Shown here one piece after another: positions 22,906 to 31,096 of a stretch of DNA of 37,079 nt (its first letter is position 1; the number at the start of each line of letters is the position of its first letter). The stretch spans positions 1-37,079 of the forward strand of contig JARGOG010000042.1 of the NCBI GenBank assembly GCA_029212785.1, read 5' to 3'. The stretch is from Thalassobaculaceae bacterium (GTDB lineage Bacteria > Pseudomonadota > Alphaproteobacteria > Thalassobaculales > Thalassobaculaceae). The notes under the pieces were generated by a model. It saw only the letters and a program-made list of their open reading frames with translations. It had not been told where the DNA came from and made no database searches. A program made the position numbers and the translations under genes.

Positions 22906-24267
22906 TCAGTCGCGTCCGGCGCCGGTCAGTTTCCGCCGCAACCACCCGGACGTGACGTCCATGGCGATGACGACGATCAGCGTCAGCGTGATGATGTAGA
23001 GCGTGTTCTCCCAGTCCTTGCCCGTGCGCAACGTCTCAACCAGCTTGAGCCCGATGCCGCCGGCACCCAGCGCCCCGATCACCGTCGCCGATCGGGTGTT
23101 GGACTCGAGATAGTACAGCGACTGCGAGATGAAGACCGGCAGGATCTGGGGGATGACGCCGAAGCGGTAGCGCGTCATCGCCGACGCGCCGGTCGACTGC
23201 ATGCCCTCGACCTGCTTGTTGTCGATATTCTCGATGGCTTCCGAGAACAGCTTGCCGAGCGTGCCGGTGTCGGTCAGCGCGATCGCCAGCACGCCGGTCA
23301 GCGGACCGAGGCCGAAGGCGCGGATGAAGATCAGCGACCAGATCAGCATGTCGACGCCGCGCACGAAGTCGAAGAACCGGCGGATCACGAAGCGGGTGGC
23401 GGGGTCCGGGTTGAAGTTCGCCGCCGCCAGGAAGGCCAGGGGCAGGCCGACAAAGGCGGCGACCACGGTGCCGAGGAAGGCCATGATCACGGTCTCCAGC
23501 AGCGCCTTGAACACGTCGCCATGCTGCCAACCCTCATTGCCCCAGAATTCCGAAACGATCAGGGCGGCGTTCGACATCGATGGATCGAGCCGATCGTCGG
23601 ACCAGGCGAGCGACCATACCTGCCCCAGGGACTTGCCGTGCAGCGGCGAGCGGAAATCGAACCAGAAATCCTCCCAGCCCCAGAAATAGCGGAAGACCAG
23701 GATGCGTCCGGTGGTGACCTGGACCCGCTTGAGCAGGGTCGGGCGGGCCTCGACCTTTTTCGGGTTCAGATCGATCCAGGATGGCGTGTCGCCCTCCCAG
23801 GTCAGCGTCTTGCCGCCTGCGGTGACGGTGAACGGCCGCTCCAACCCCGGCCCCGTCATGGTCAGGCTCTTGCCCTCGATGACGAAACGGTAGCCGTCGC
23901 CCATGTCGATATCGACGCGGCCGTCATTGCCGCTCGGCCCGGTGACGGTGACCCAGTCGGGCAGCGCCGCCTCGTCATAAGTGGCGGTGCGCTCGCCCTC
24001 GACGGCGACCTCGAACAGATCGCGGCGCAGGTTCTTTTCGACATGAACCTTGTAGGCGACGCTATCGAGACCGAGCAGCACGCCGCGGTCGAGCCGCGAC
24101 TTGGCGATCAGCTCCGGGATGTCGAAGGCGAAGCAGGCATAGGTGAGATAGGCCAGGACCAGGACCAGCAGTCCGACCGGCCAGAGGAACTGGCGGCGGT
24201 GAACGTCCAGCACCTCGCCATAGGTGGCGTTCAGGCGGGCCGTGTCGTCGGCGGTGACGGTGCTCAT
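22906..24267 (-). CDS. phnE: PhnE-type ABC permease with a large extracytoplasmic insert
   Basis: 453 residues against about 260-290 for ordinary PhnE. One N-terminal membrane helix (about 30-48) is followed by roughly 190 residues of soluble, beta-rich sequence (GNDGRVDIDMGDGYRFVIEG, TVTAGGKTLTWEGD). The usual permease core starts near residue 250 (LLETVIMAFLGTVVAAFVGL) with the EAA-like loop GTLGKLFSEAIENIDNKQVE contacting the ATPase. The insert probably lies in the periplasm. ATG 24267 follows GGAGG by five bases, ten bases after the upstream permease stop; convergent with mcd by 16 bases. The transporter imports phosphonate, phosphite or phosphate. Confidence 0.85.
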   Translation of the reverse strand: MSTVTADDTARLNATYGEVLDVHRRQFLWPVGLLVLVLAYLTYACFAFDIPELIAKSRLDRGVLLGLDSVAYKVHVEKNLRRDLFEVAVEGERTATYDEAALPDWVTVTGPSGNDGRVDIDMGDGYRFVIEGKSLTMTGPGLERPFTVTAGGKTLTWEGDTPSWIDLNPKKVEARPTLLKRVQVTTGRILVFRYFWGWEDFWFDFRSPLHGKSLGQVWSLAWSDDRLDPSMSNAALIVSEFWGNEGWQHGDVFKALLETVIMAFLGTVVAAFVGLPLAFLAAANFNPDPATRFVIRRFFDFVRGVDMLIWSLIFIRAFGLGPLTGVLAIALTDTGTLGKLFSEAIENIDNKQVEGMQSTGASAMTRYRFGVIPQILPVFISQSLYYLESNTRSATVIGALGAGGIGLKLVETLRTGKDWENTLYIITLTLIVVIAMDVTSGWLRRKLTGAGRD

Positions 24268-24277
24268 CGCGGCCTCC

Positions 24278-25135
24278 TCACCGGGCACCGGCGAACATGC
24301 CGCCGACCAGACGCCGGCGCAGATGACCGGAGAACTGGTCGATCACCATGATCGTCAGGAACAGCAGAACGAAGAGGGCGGCTATGTCGGCACCGTTGGC
24401 CCAACTGATGGCTTTGCGCAGCTCGGTGCCGATACCGCCAGCCCCGACGAAGCCGAGAATGGCGGAGGCGCGGATGTTGATCTCGAAGCGCAGCAGCATG
24501 TAGCTGGTGTAGTTCGGCAGGACCTGCGGCAGCACCGCCCAGCGCATGCGCCTGGACCAGCTCGCCCCGGCGGCGGTCATGCCCTCCAGCGGGCCGCGAT
24601 CGATATTCTCGTTGACCTCGGAGAACAGCTTGCCGAGCGCGCCGGCGGTGTGGAAAGCGACCGCGATGATCGCCGGGACCGGCGAGGATCCGAGCACGAA
24701 TATCAGGAACAAGGCGACGATCAGCTCGGGAAAGGCGCGGGAGATATCCATCGCCCGGCGCGCGATCGGGATGATCGGCGGCCAGACCTGCAATCCACGG
24801 GTCGAGGCGAAGGACAGGAAGACGGCGAACACGGTGCCGAAGATGGTCGCCACGGCCGCCATGTTGATGGTCTCGATCAGAGCAGGCAGGTAGGTCCAGA
24901 GCCGCTCGAACCAGCCGGTCCCCGCATCCGCGGTCTCGACCACGATGTTGCGTGGATAATCGAAGAACTTGTCCAGCCCTTGAACGAAGCCGCCGGAGTT
25001 CATGTCCTCGGCGGCGATGAAACCCATAACGACCAGGAAGGCGAAGATCGCGACACCGAGCGCTGTGTACAACCGCCGCCGCCGCTCAAGGGCAGAGGCA
25101 TGGTCCAGCAGCTGATCGACGGTGGTCATGGCCAT
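24278..25135 (-). CDS. phnE: PhnE-type ABC permease
   Basis: 285 residues with about six membrane helices, the normal PhnE size. The loop AGALGKLFSEVNENIDRGPLEG matches the ATPase-contacting EAA region of the phosphonate permeases and parallels the same loop in the neighbouring longer PhnE. The two permeases likely form a heterodimer with PhnC. Two start codons, ATG 25135 and 25129, are possible; no strong ribosome site precedes either. A strong hairpin separates it from phnD. Confidence 0.86.
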   Translation of the reverse strand: MAMTTVDQLLDHASALERRRRLYTALGVAIFAFLVVMGFIAAEDMNSGGFVQGLDKFFDYPRNIVVETADAGTGWFERLWTYLPALIETINMAAVATIFGTVFAVFLSFASTRGLQVWPPIIPIARRAMDISRAFPELIVALFLIFVLGSSPVPAIIAVAFHTAGALGKLFSEVNENIDRGPLEGMTAAGASWSRRMRWAVLPQVLPNYTSYMLLRFEINIRASAILGFVGAGGIGTELRKAISWANGADIAALFVLLFLTIMVIDQFSGHLRRRLVGGMFAGAR

Positions 25136-25183
25136 GGGCGGGCTCGCGCGAAAGAACAGAAGCGGGGGACGCAGGAACGGAAA

Positions 25184-25214
25184 CGCCGCGCGACCCGGAA
25201 AGGTCCGCGCGGCG
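25184..25214 (-). promoter_or_regulatory. Strong intercistronic hairpin between phnD and phnE
   Basis: Perfect 9-base arms CGCCGCGCG / CGCGCGGCG with a further ACC/GGT pairing inside. It lies 18 bases after the phnD stop and has no T-run. Such hairpins after binding-protein genes commonly protect the upstream mRNA and lower permease expression; that role is inferred here. Confidence 0.6.
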
Positions 25215-25231
25215 CCCGGGTCTTTGGCGGC

Positions 25232-26158
25232 TTACTTGCCGATCTTCGCCTTACGGGCGGCGATGATGACCTCATATTCCTCGTGGGTGATCGGGGCCAT
25301 GCCCTTCACCTCGCCGGCCATCACACCATAGGCGCACTCGGCATCCATGGATTCCAGGCTGGCCATCAGGCCGGTCATCAGCAGCTTGACCTTCTCCGGC
25401 AGCGACTTGCGGAGCACGATCGGGCCTTCCGGGATGACCTTGGAGCGCCAGATCTCGGTCAGCTGCGTCATGTCGATCAGGCCGGCATCGACGGCCTTGC
25501 GCAGCGCACCGGAGTTGAAGCCCTCTTCCCAGGAGCCGATCCCGTCTGCCCAGGTCACGCCGGCATCGATGTCGCCGTTATAGACCGCGACGATGGTCTG
25601 CTCGTGGCCGCCGGTGAAGACGACGTCGCCGAAATACTCGCCCGGCGTCATCGGGAAGCCGGCCGCCGGGATCTCGATCGAGGGGATCAGGTAGCCGGAG
25701 GTCGAATTCGGATCGCCGAACCCGAACTTCTTGCCCTTCAGATCCTCGAGGCTCTTGATGCCGCTGTCGGTGCGGGTGAAGCCGATCGAGTGATAGCCGT
25801 AGGAGCCGTCGACGTTGATCTTGACCAGGACCGGCTCAACCGCGTCCGGATCCTTCAGGTAGACCGCGGCATAGCCCGAGGCGCCGAGCCAGGCCATGTC
25901 CAGGTTGCCGCCGAGCAGGCCCTCGATGACGCCGTTGTAGTCGGCCGGGGCGAACAGCTTGGTCTCGACGCCGAGCAGCTTCTCGGTGCGCTCGCGCAGG
26001 CACTCGTTGCTCTTCAGGCGGTCGGAGGCGTTCTCGCCGCCGAGCAGGCCGATCCGGAACTCGTTGATGCCCAGGTCGGCGGCCTTGGCCGGCACGGTGC
26101 CGGCGAACGCGACCAGGGCAGTGACGGCAACGGCCGCCGCAGTGCGCATAATGGTCAT
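25232..26158 (-). CDS. phnD: Phosphonate/phosphate-type ABC substrate-binding protein PhnD
   Basis: 308 residues. A signal peptide (about 1-27, TAAAVAVTALVAFAGTVPAKA) is followed by a PhnD-type periplasmic binding protein: FRIGLLGGENASDRLKSNE, MAWLGASGYAAVYL, FGFGDPNSTSGYLIPS and VTWADGIGSWEEG. The S/T-rich STSG loop is typical of the oxyanion-binding site of this family. It delivers a phosphonate, phosphite or phosphate to the permeases. GAGGGGAAG before the ATG is a strong ribosome site, directly behind a small hairpin. Second gene of the phnC-D-E-E operon. Confidence 0.88.
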   Translation of the reverse strand: MTIMRTAAAVAVTALVAFAGTVPAKAADLGINEFRIGLLGGENASDRLKSNECLRERTEKLLGVETKLFAPADYNGVIEGLLGGNLDMAWLGASGYAAVYLKDPDAVEPVLVKINVDGSYGYHSIGFTRTDSGIKSLEDLKGKKFGFGDPNSTSGYLIPSIEIPAAGFPMTPGEYFGDVVFTGGHEQTIVAVYNGDIDAGVTWADGIGSWEEGFNSGALRKAVDAGLIDMTQLTEIWRSKVIPEGPIVLRKSLPEKVKLLMTGLMASLESMDAECAYGVMAGEVKGMAPITHEEYEVIIAARKAKIGK

Positions 26159-26171
26159 TGATCTTCCCCTC

Positions 26172-26185
26172 GCTCAGATTTGAGC
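26172..26185 (-). promoter_or_regulatory. Hairpin abutting the phnD ribosome site
   Basis: GCTCA-N4-TGAGC ends one base before GAGGGGAAG, the phnD ribosome site. It may tune access of ribosomes to phnD. Confidence 0.35.
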
Positions 26186-26215
26186 CGTTTGTGTTGGCGT
26201 CGCCGGGTGTGCGGA

Positions 26216-26229
26216 CCGGACCGGTCCGG
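26216..26229. promoter_or_regulatory. Perfect 14-base palindrome in the phnC-phnD gap
   Basis: CCGGACCGGTCCGG is self-complementary and lies five bases after the phnC stop. As RNA it can form a 5-base stem with a CCGG loop that could also pair between molecules. Confidence 0.4.
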
Positions 26230-26234
26230 CGGCG

Positions 26235-27092
<858 letters not shown>

Positions 27093-27408
27093 GGGGTGCG
27101 AGCGGGCCTTCGGGCGTTGCGGCGAATGTTCGGGCAGTCCGTCCAACCAACCCACCGGCCCCATCGCGCCAAGTCCCGGCCCCGTGCGGCGCCGCGACTT
27201 CCCAATGTGACCGGCGCCGACGATCGGTACAGTCGGGAGCCCATATAGCCCGCAGGCGGTGACACTTTGTTTGCAGCCGTGTTGCGTTTTCGAGACGCCC
27301 AAGGAACCGGGAGGCGTGCTTGGGCGTATCCGTTGCGCGATCATCCTTGAAACGCGGCCCCTTGCGGGGCTATCAGGGCGCCGACGTCAAAATTGGAAGA
27401 CCACGCCC
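27093..27408. other. Divergent intergenic region between phnC and the GT2 gene
   Basis: 316 bases without a convincing gene. It holds the PhoB-box-like promoter facing phnC (27242-27276), a likely long untranslated leader of phnC (about 27093-27235), and the GGAAGA ribosome site at 27395-27400 for the GT2 gene. The open frames that cross it are extensions of the flanking genes without ribosome sites. Confidence 0.5.
27242..27276 (-). promoter_or_regulatory. PhoB-box-like promoter of the phn operon
   Basis: Minus strand: CTGCAAA-CAAA-GTGTCAC, two half sites of a Pho box (consensus CTGTCAT-N4-CTGTCAC; 4/7 and 6/7). It is followed after 11 bases by TATATG (27247-27242) as -10. PhoB promoters place the box just upstream of -10 in place of a -35, as here. 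Predicted start near 27235. Consensus matching by eye only. Confidence 0.4.
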
Positions 27409-28203
27409 GTGCCGGAGATCTCCACCGTGCCGGCCGAGACCCCGTCCACCGAGCCCGCGAGCAATCCGCTCCTGTCGGTCGTCGTCCCGGTCCTGAACGA
27501 GGAAGCCAATGTCGGTCCGCTGATCGCCGAGATCCGTGCCGCCCTGGACGGCGTGTGCCCGTTCGAGATCGTGTTCGTGAATGACGGTTCGACCGACGGC
27601 ACGGCCGCGGCCCTCGACGCCCAGCGCACCGACGTGCCGCAGCTCCGGGTCCTCACCCATTCCAGGCGCTCGGGCCAGAGCATGGGATTGCGCAGCGGCA
27701 TCTCCGCCGCCCGCGGCCGGCTGATCGCGACCCTGGACGGCGACGGCCAGAACGATCCGGCGGATATTCCGGCCTTGCTCGCCGCCTGGCAGGGCGATGC
27801 GGGCATCACGCCGCTGATGGTCACCGGCCACCGGGTCAACCGCCGCGACACCTGGACCAAGCGCCGGGCCTCGCGGATCGCCAACGCGCTGCGCCGCGCG
27901 CTGCTGGGCGACGACAACCCGGATACCGGTTGCTCGCTGAAGCTGTTCGAGCGGGCGCTGTTCCTTCGATTCCCCTATTTCGACCATATGCACCGGTTCA
28001 TGCCCGCGCTCGCCAAACGCGAGGGTGCGCGCGTCGCCGTGGTCGCGGTGAACCACCGCGCCCGACATGCCGGGACATCAAAGTATAAGATCTTCGATCG
28101 GCTGGCCGTGGGCGTTCCCGACCTGCTGGGCATGATGTGGCTGATGCGGCGCGCGCCTGCGGACCTGACGGTGCGCGAAGCCGACGGAGCAGAACATGAT
28201 TGA
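27409..28203 (+). CDS. GT2 family glycosyltransferase (dolichyl/undecaprenyl-phosphate sugar transferase type)
   Basis: 264 residues. The GT-A fold motifs are LLSVVVPVLNEEANV, FEIVFVNDGSTDGTAAAL, ATLDGDGQNDPADIP (DxD-type region) and SLKLFERALFLRFPYFDHMHRFMPAL. This set fits the DPM1/ArnC-like enzymes that put a sugar on a polyprenyl phosphate. It lacks the C-terminal membrane helices of ArnC. GTG 27409 follows GGAAGA by eight bases; the upstream ATG at 27259 has no site. It overlaps the next gene by eight bases. With that gene it probably modifies lipid A or another envelope glycan. Confidence 0.86.
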   Translation: MPEISTVPAETPSTEPASNPLLSVVVPVLNEEANVGPLIAEIRAALDGVCPFEIVFVNDGSTDGTAAALDAQRTDVPQLRVLTHSRRSGQSMGLRSGISAARGRLIATLDGDGQNDPADIPALLAAWQGDAGITPLMVTGHRVNRRDTWTKRRASRIANALRRALLGDDNPDTGCSLKLFERALFLRFPYFDHMHRFMPALAKREGARVAVVAVNHRARHAGTSKYKIFDRLAVGVPDLLGMMWLMRRAPADLTVREADGAEHD

Positions 28204-28540
28204 TGCGTTGACTGAGAAGTTCGTCGGCGCCTTCACCGGCATGTCGACGGAAGAGATCGTCATGGTCGGCGTCGGCTTCGGCGGTCAGGCGCTGTTCACG
28301 ATGCGCTTCCTGATCCAGTGGCTGAAGAGCGAGATCAGCCGCAAGAGCGTGATCCCCATAGCGTTCTGGTACTTCTCGATCGCCGGAGGTGCTACGTTGT
28401 TCGTCTACGCGCTCTGGCGCCAGGATCCGGTGTTCATTCTGGGCCAGGGAACGGGCCTCTTCATCTATTCTCGAAATCTGTGGCTGATCCACCGGGAAAA
28501 GCGCGAAACCGAGGCTGCCGCCCGGGAAGCTGTCCAGTAA
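28196..28540 (+). CDS. Lipid A biosynthesis N-terminal domain (LABN) membrane protein
   Basis: 114 residues with three hydrophobic segments and the LABN (PF07578-type) sequence: GGQALFTMRFLIQWLKSEISRKSVIP and FWYFSIAGGATLFVYALWRQDPVFILGQGTGLFIYSRNLWLI (described in pieces; key residues RFxxQWxxSE and YSRNLWLI). The domain is found with GT2 enzymes acting on lipid-linked sugars and is thought to work in the inner membrane. Start overlaps the end of the GT2 gene; the stop overlaps the next ATG (TAATG), forming one translational unit. Confidence 0.87.
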   Translation: MIDALTEKFVGAFTGMSTEEIVMVGVGFGGQALFTMRFLIQWLKSEISRKSVIPIAFWYFSIAGGATLFVYALWRQDPVFILGQGTGLFIYSRNLWLIHREKRETEAAAREAVQ

Positions 28541-29466
28541 TGGCACCACGCATCGTCTCCCTGCTGCCGAGCTCGACCGAAGTCATCGCCGCGCTCGGCA
28601 TGGCTCAGCATTTGGTCGGGCGTAGCCACGAATGCGATTACCCGGCAGAGGTCGTCGAGATCCCGGTCATGACCCGCCCGCGGATCAATCCGGCGAAGCC
28701 GTCGCGCGGCCTGCACAATCAGGTCTCGAAACTGATCACCAAGGCGTTGTCGGTGTTCGAGGTCGACGCCGAGGCGCTGAGGGCGGCGAAGCCGGACATC
28801 ATCCTGACCCAGCACCAATGCGCCGCCTGCGCGGTCTCGGAAGCGGACCTGAACGCCGCGCTGGCCAAATGGACCGGCAAGGCGCCCGTCGTCGTCTCCG
28901 TCGCACCGGCGACGCTGGATCAGGTCTGGCAGAGTTTCGGCACGCTCGGCGACGCCCTCGATCTTGGATGGGCCGGACGTGAGTTGGCGGAGCGGGCACG
29001 CGAACGGGTCGAGATCATCTCGATCCGCGGCGCCGCTCTCGATCCGCGACTCAACATCGCCTGCATCGAGTGGATCGATCCACTGATGATCGCCGGAAAC
29101 TGGGTTCCGGAACTGGTGACGGCCGCCGGCGGCGTGCCGGTCATGGCCGAAAAAGGTCAGCATTCGGAATTCACGACCCTGGCCAAGCTCGCCAAGTCGG
29201 ACCCGGACGCCCTGATCTTCATGCCCTGCGGCTTCGATCTCGCCCGCACGCTGGAGGAGGTCGGCCCATTCCTCGCCCGGCCGACCGTCGCGAAGATGCG
29301 GGCCGTGCGCGCCGGCCAACTCTGGTCGGTCGACGGCAACGCCTATTTCAACCGGCCGGGCCCGCGCCTCGTCACCTCGTTGGAGATCCTGGCGGAAATC
29401 CTGAATCCCGGCGCCTTCAACTTCTCGCGCGAGGGGAGCGCCTGGGCCGCCTTCGGTCCGCAGTAG
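28540..29466 (+). CDS. BtuF-like (TroA-type) substrate-binding protein without signal peptide
   Basis: 308 residues of the COG0614 family, usually annotated as cobalamin- or iron-siderophore-binding: RIVSLLPSSTEVIAALGM at the N-terminus, KPDIILTQHQCAACAVSE in the middle, and WSVDGNAYFNRPGPRLVTSLEILAEIL at the end (given in parts). Unlike BtuF it starts directly with the mature fold (MAPRIVSLLPSSTE), so it would be cytoplasmic. The extra C-A-A-C motif is notable. Its ATG overlaps the stop of the LABN gene. No cognate permease or ATPase is nearby, so cobalamin uptake is doubtful; a cytosolic ligand carrier or sensor is possible. Confidence 0.8.
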   Translation: MAPRIVSLLPSSTEVIAALGMAQHLVGRSHECDYPAEVVEIPVMTRPRINPAKPSRGLHNQVSKLITKALSVFEVDAEALRAAKPDIILTQHQCAACAVSEADLNAALAKWTGKAPVVVSVAPATLDQVWQSFGTLGDALDLGWAGRELAERARERVEIISIRGAALDPRLNIACIEWIDPLMIAGNWVPELVTAAGGVPVMAEKGQHSEFTTLAKLAKSDPDALIFMPCGFDLARTLEEVGPFLARPTVAKMRAVRAGQLWSVDGNAYFNRPGPRLVTSLEILAEILNPGAFNFSREGSAWAAFGPQ

Positions 29467-29584
29467 CGCCAAACGCCACCGCCCGGACTACCCGTGTGGC
29501 GCGGTTGTCCCCGGATTGCCTTCATTTCGCCCTCTGGCTATGGTCGCTTCGTGGTCGCAAATCCCCTGACCGCGAGGAAACATC

Positions 29585-30298
29585 ATGCGACTTCCGATTG
29601 CCGCCCTGCTCGCCGCCTCTCTGCTGCTCGCGGCCCCCGTGCGGGCCGACGAAACCGGCCCGATCACCCGTCAGGGCGTCGCCGACGATGAGGTCGTGCT
29701 GATGCTCGAGGTTGAGGACTGGGTCGAGACTTCCAGCGCGACGGTGCGCATCGCCGCCGATCTGGCCGTGGAGGCCGGCGCGTTCGGCGCCGCCCGCGCC
29801 GATCTGGTCGCCACGCTCACCGGCCTCGGCATCGATACCACCTGGCGGATCGTCCAGTTCGACAAGCGCGCCGACGATGCCGGTTTCGAGCGCTGGAGCG
29901 TGACCGCGGAGGCCCGGGTCCCCGAGGCCGCCCTGTCCGATCTCTCGGCCAAGGCCACGCAGGCGACCAAGCCCGGCCGGGCGCTGCGGGTCGCCGCCAT
30001 CGACTTCTCGCCGACACTGGCCGAGCAGGAGGCAATCACCGACGTGCTGCGGGCGCGCATCTATGCCCGGGTCGGTACCGAGATCACCGCCCTGAACGCT
30101 GCCTTCGCCGATCGTAGTTTCCGCGTCCGTCTGATCGACTTCACCCAATCGTTCCGGCCGATGGCGATGGCCGCCAAATCCGAGGCGCAGTTCCTGCGCG
30201 CCGACGCGGCCGCCGGCGGCGGCGGGCTCGCCGGGGCGGAGAAGGCGACACTGACCGCGCGGGTTCACCTGGCCGCCACCGCGCCGGCCGTCCAATAG
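29585..30298 (+). CDS. Secreted protein, possibly SIMPL-type
   Basis: 237 residues with a signal peptide (IAALLAASLLLAAPVRA, cut near residue 22). The mature part alternates beta strands and helices (VLMLEVEDWVETSSATVRIA, then GFERWSVTAEARVPEAALSD). It contains no catalytic motif. The pattern is weakly like the SIMPL (DUF541) periplasmic family, but I cannot confirm this. GAGGAAA precedes the ATG. It ends 48 bases before the SDR gene on the same strand. Confidence 0.65.
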   Translation: MRLPIAALLAASLLLAAPVRADETGPITRQGVADDEVVLMLEVEDWVETSSATVRIAADLAVEAGAFGAARADLVATLTGLGIDTTWRIVQFDKRADDAGFERWSVTAEARVPEAALSDLSAKATQATKPGRALRVAAIDFSPTLAEQEAITDVLRARIYARVGTEITALNAAFADRSFRVRLIDFTQSFRPMAMAAKSEAQFLRADAAAGGGGLAGAEKATLTARVHLAATAPAVQ

Positions 30299-30346
30299 CC
30301 CGTCACCGAATGACGGGCACAGCACAACGAAATGGGGGAGTTCGTC

Positions 30347-31096
30347 ATGTCCGATAAGGTCCTGATCGTTACCGGAGGGTCACGCGGCATCGGTGCCGCC
30401 ACCTGTCGCATGGCGGCGGCCCAGGGCTGGGACATCGCGATCAATTACACCGCCAACCGCGATGCGGCCGAGGCGGTACGCGACCAGGTGGTTGCCGCCG
30501 GCCGGCGCGCGATCACCGTCAAGGGCGACATGGCCGAAGAGGCCGACATTCTGGCCCTGTTCGAAAAGACCGAGAAAGAACTGGGTCCGATCGGCGGTGT
30601 GGTCGCCAATGCCGGCATCACCGGCAAGATCACCCGGGTTGAGGACATGAGCACCGAGGCGATGCGCGAGGTGATCAACCTCAACGTCCTCGGCCTGATG
30701 ATCACCAACCGCGAGGCGGTGCGGCGCATGTCGACCAAACGCGGCGGCAAGGGCGGCCCGATCGTCAACACCTCCTCGATCGCCGGCCGGCTCGGTTCGC
30801 CGAACGAGTTCGTGCATTACGCCGCCTCCAAGGGCGCGGTGAACGCCTGGACCCAAGGGCTGGCCCGCGAGGTCGCGGGGGAAGGCATCCGCGTCAACGC
30901 GGTGTCGCCCGGGATGATCGACACCGACATCCATGCCACCGCCGGCGCCCCGGACCGGGCCGCCCGACTCGGGGCCACCGTGCCGATCGGCCGGGCCGGC
31001 TCCGCCGACGAGGTCGCCGAAGCGATCTGCTGGCTGCTGTCCGACCATTCCCGCTACTGTGCCGGAACCATTCTGGAAGTGAGCGGTGGCCGCTGA
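30347..31096 (+). CDS. SDR family oxidoreductase
   Basis: 249 residues of the classical short-chain dehydrogenase family. The NAD(P) motif is TGGSRGIG (residues 9-16), the NAG motif is VANAGITG, and the catalytic Ser-Tyr-Lys set is NTSSIAG and HYAASKG. Close in form to 3-ketoacyl-ACP-reductase-like enzymes such as FabG or YgfF. GGGGGAG six bases before the ATG at 30347 fixes the start over an ATG at 30332. It overlaps zapE by 11 bases, which is unusual company for an oxidoreductase. Confidence 0.88.
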   Translation: MSDKVLIVTGGSRGIGAATCRMAAAQGWDIAINYTANRDAAEAVRDQVVAAGRRAITVKGDMAEEADILALFEKTEKELGPIGGVVANAGITGKITRVEDMSTEAMREVINLNVLGLMITNREAVRRMSTKRGGKGGPIVNTSSIAGRLGSPNEFVHYAASKGAVNAWTQGLAREVAGEGIRVNAVSPGMIDTDIHATAGAPDRAARLGATVPIGRAGSADEVAEAICWLLSDHSRYCAGTILEVSGGR

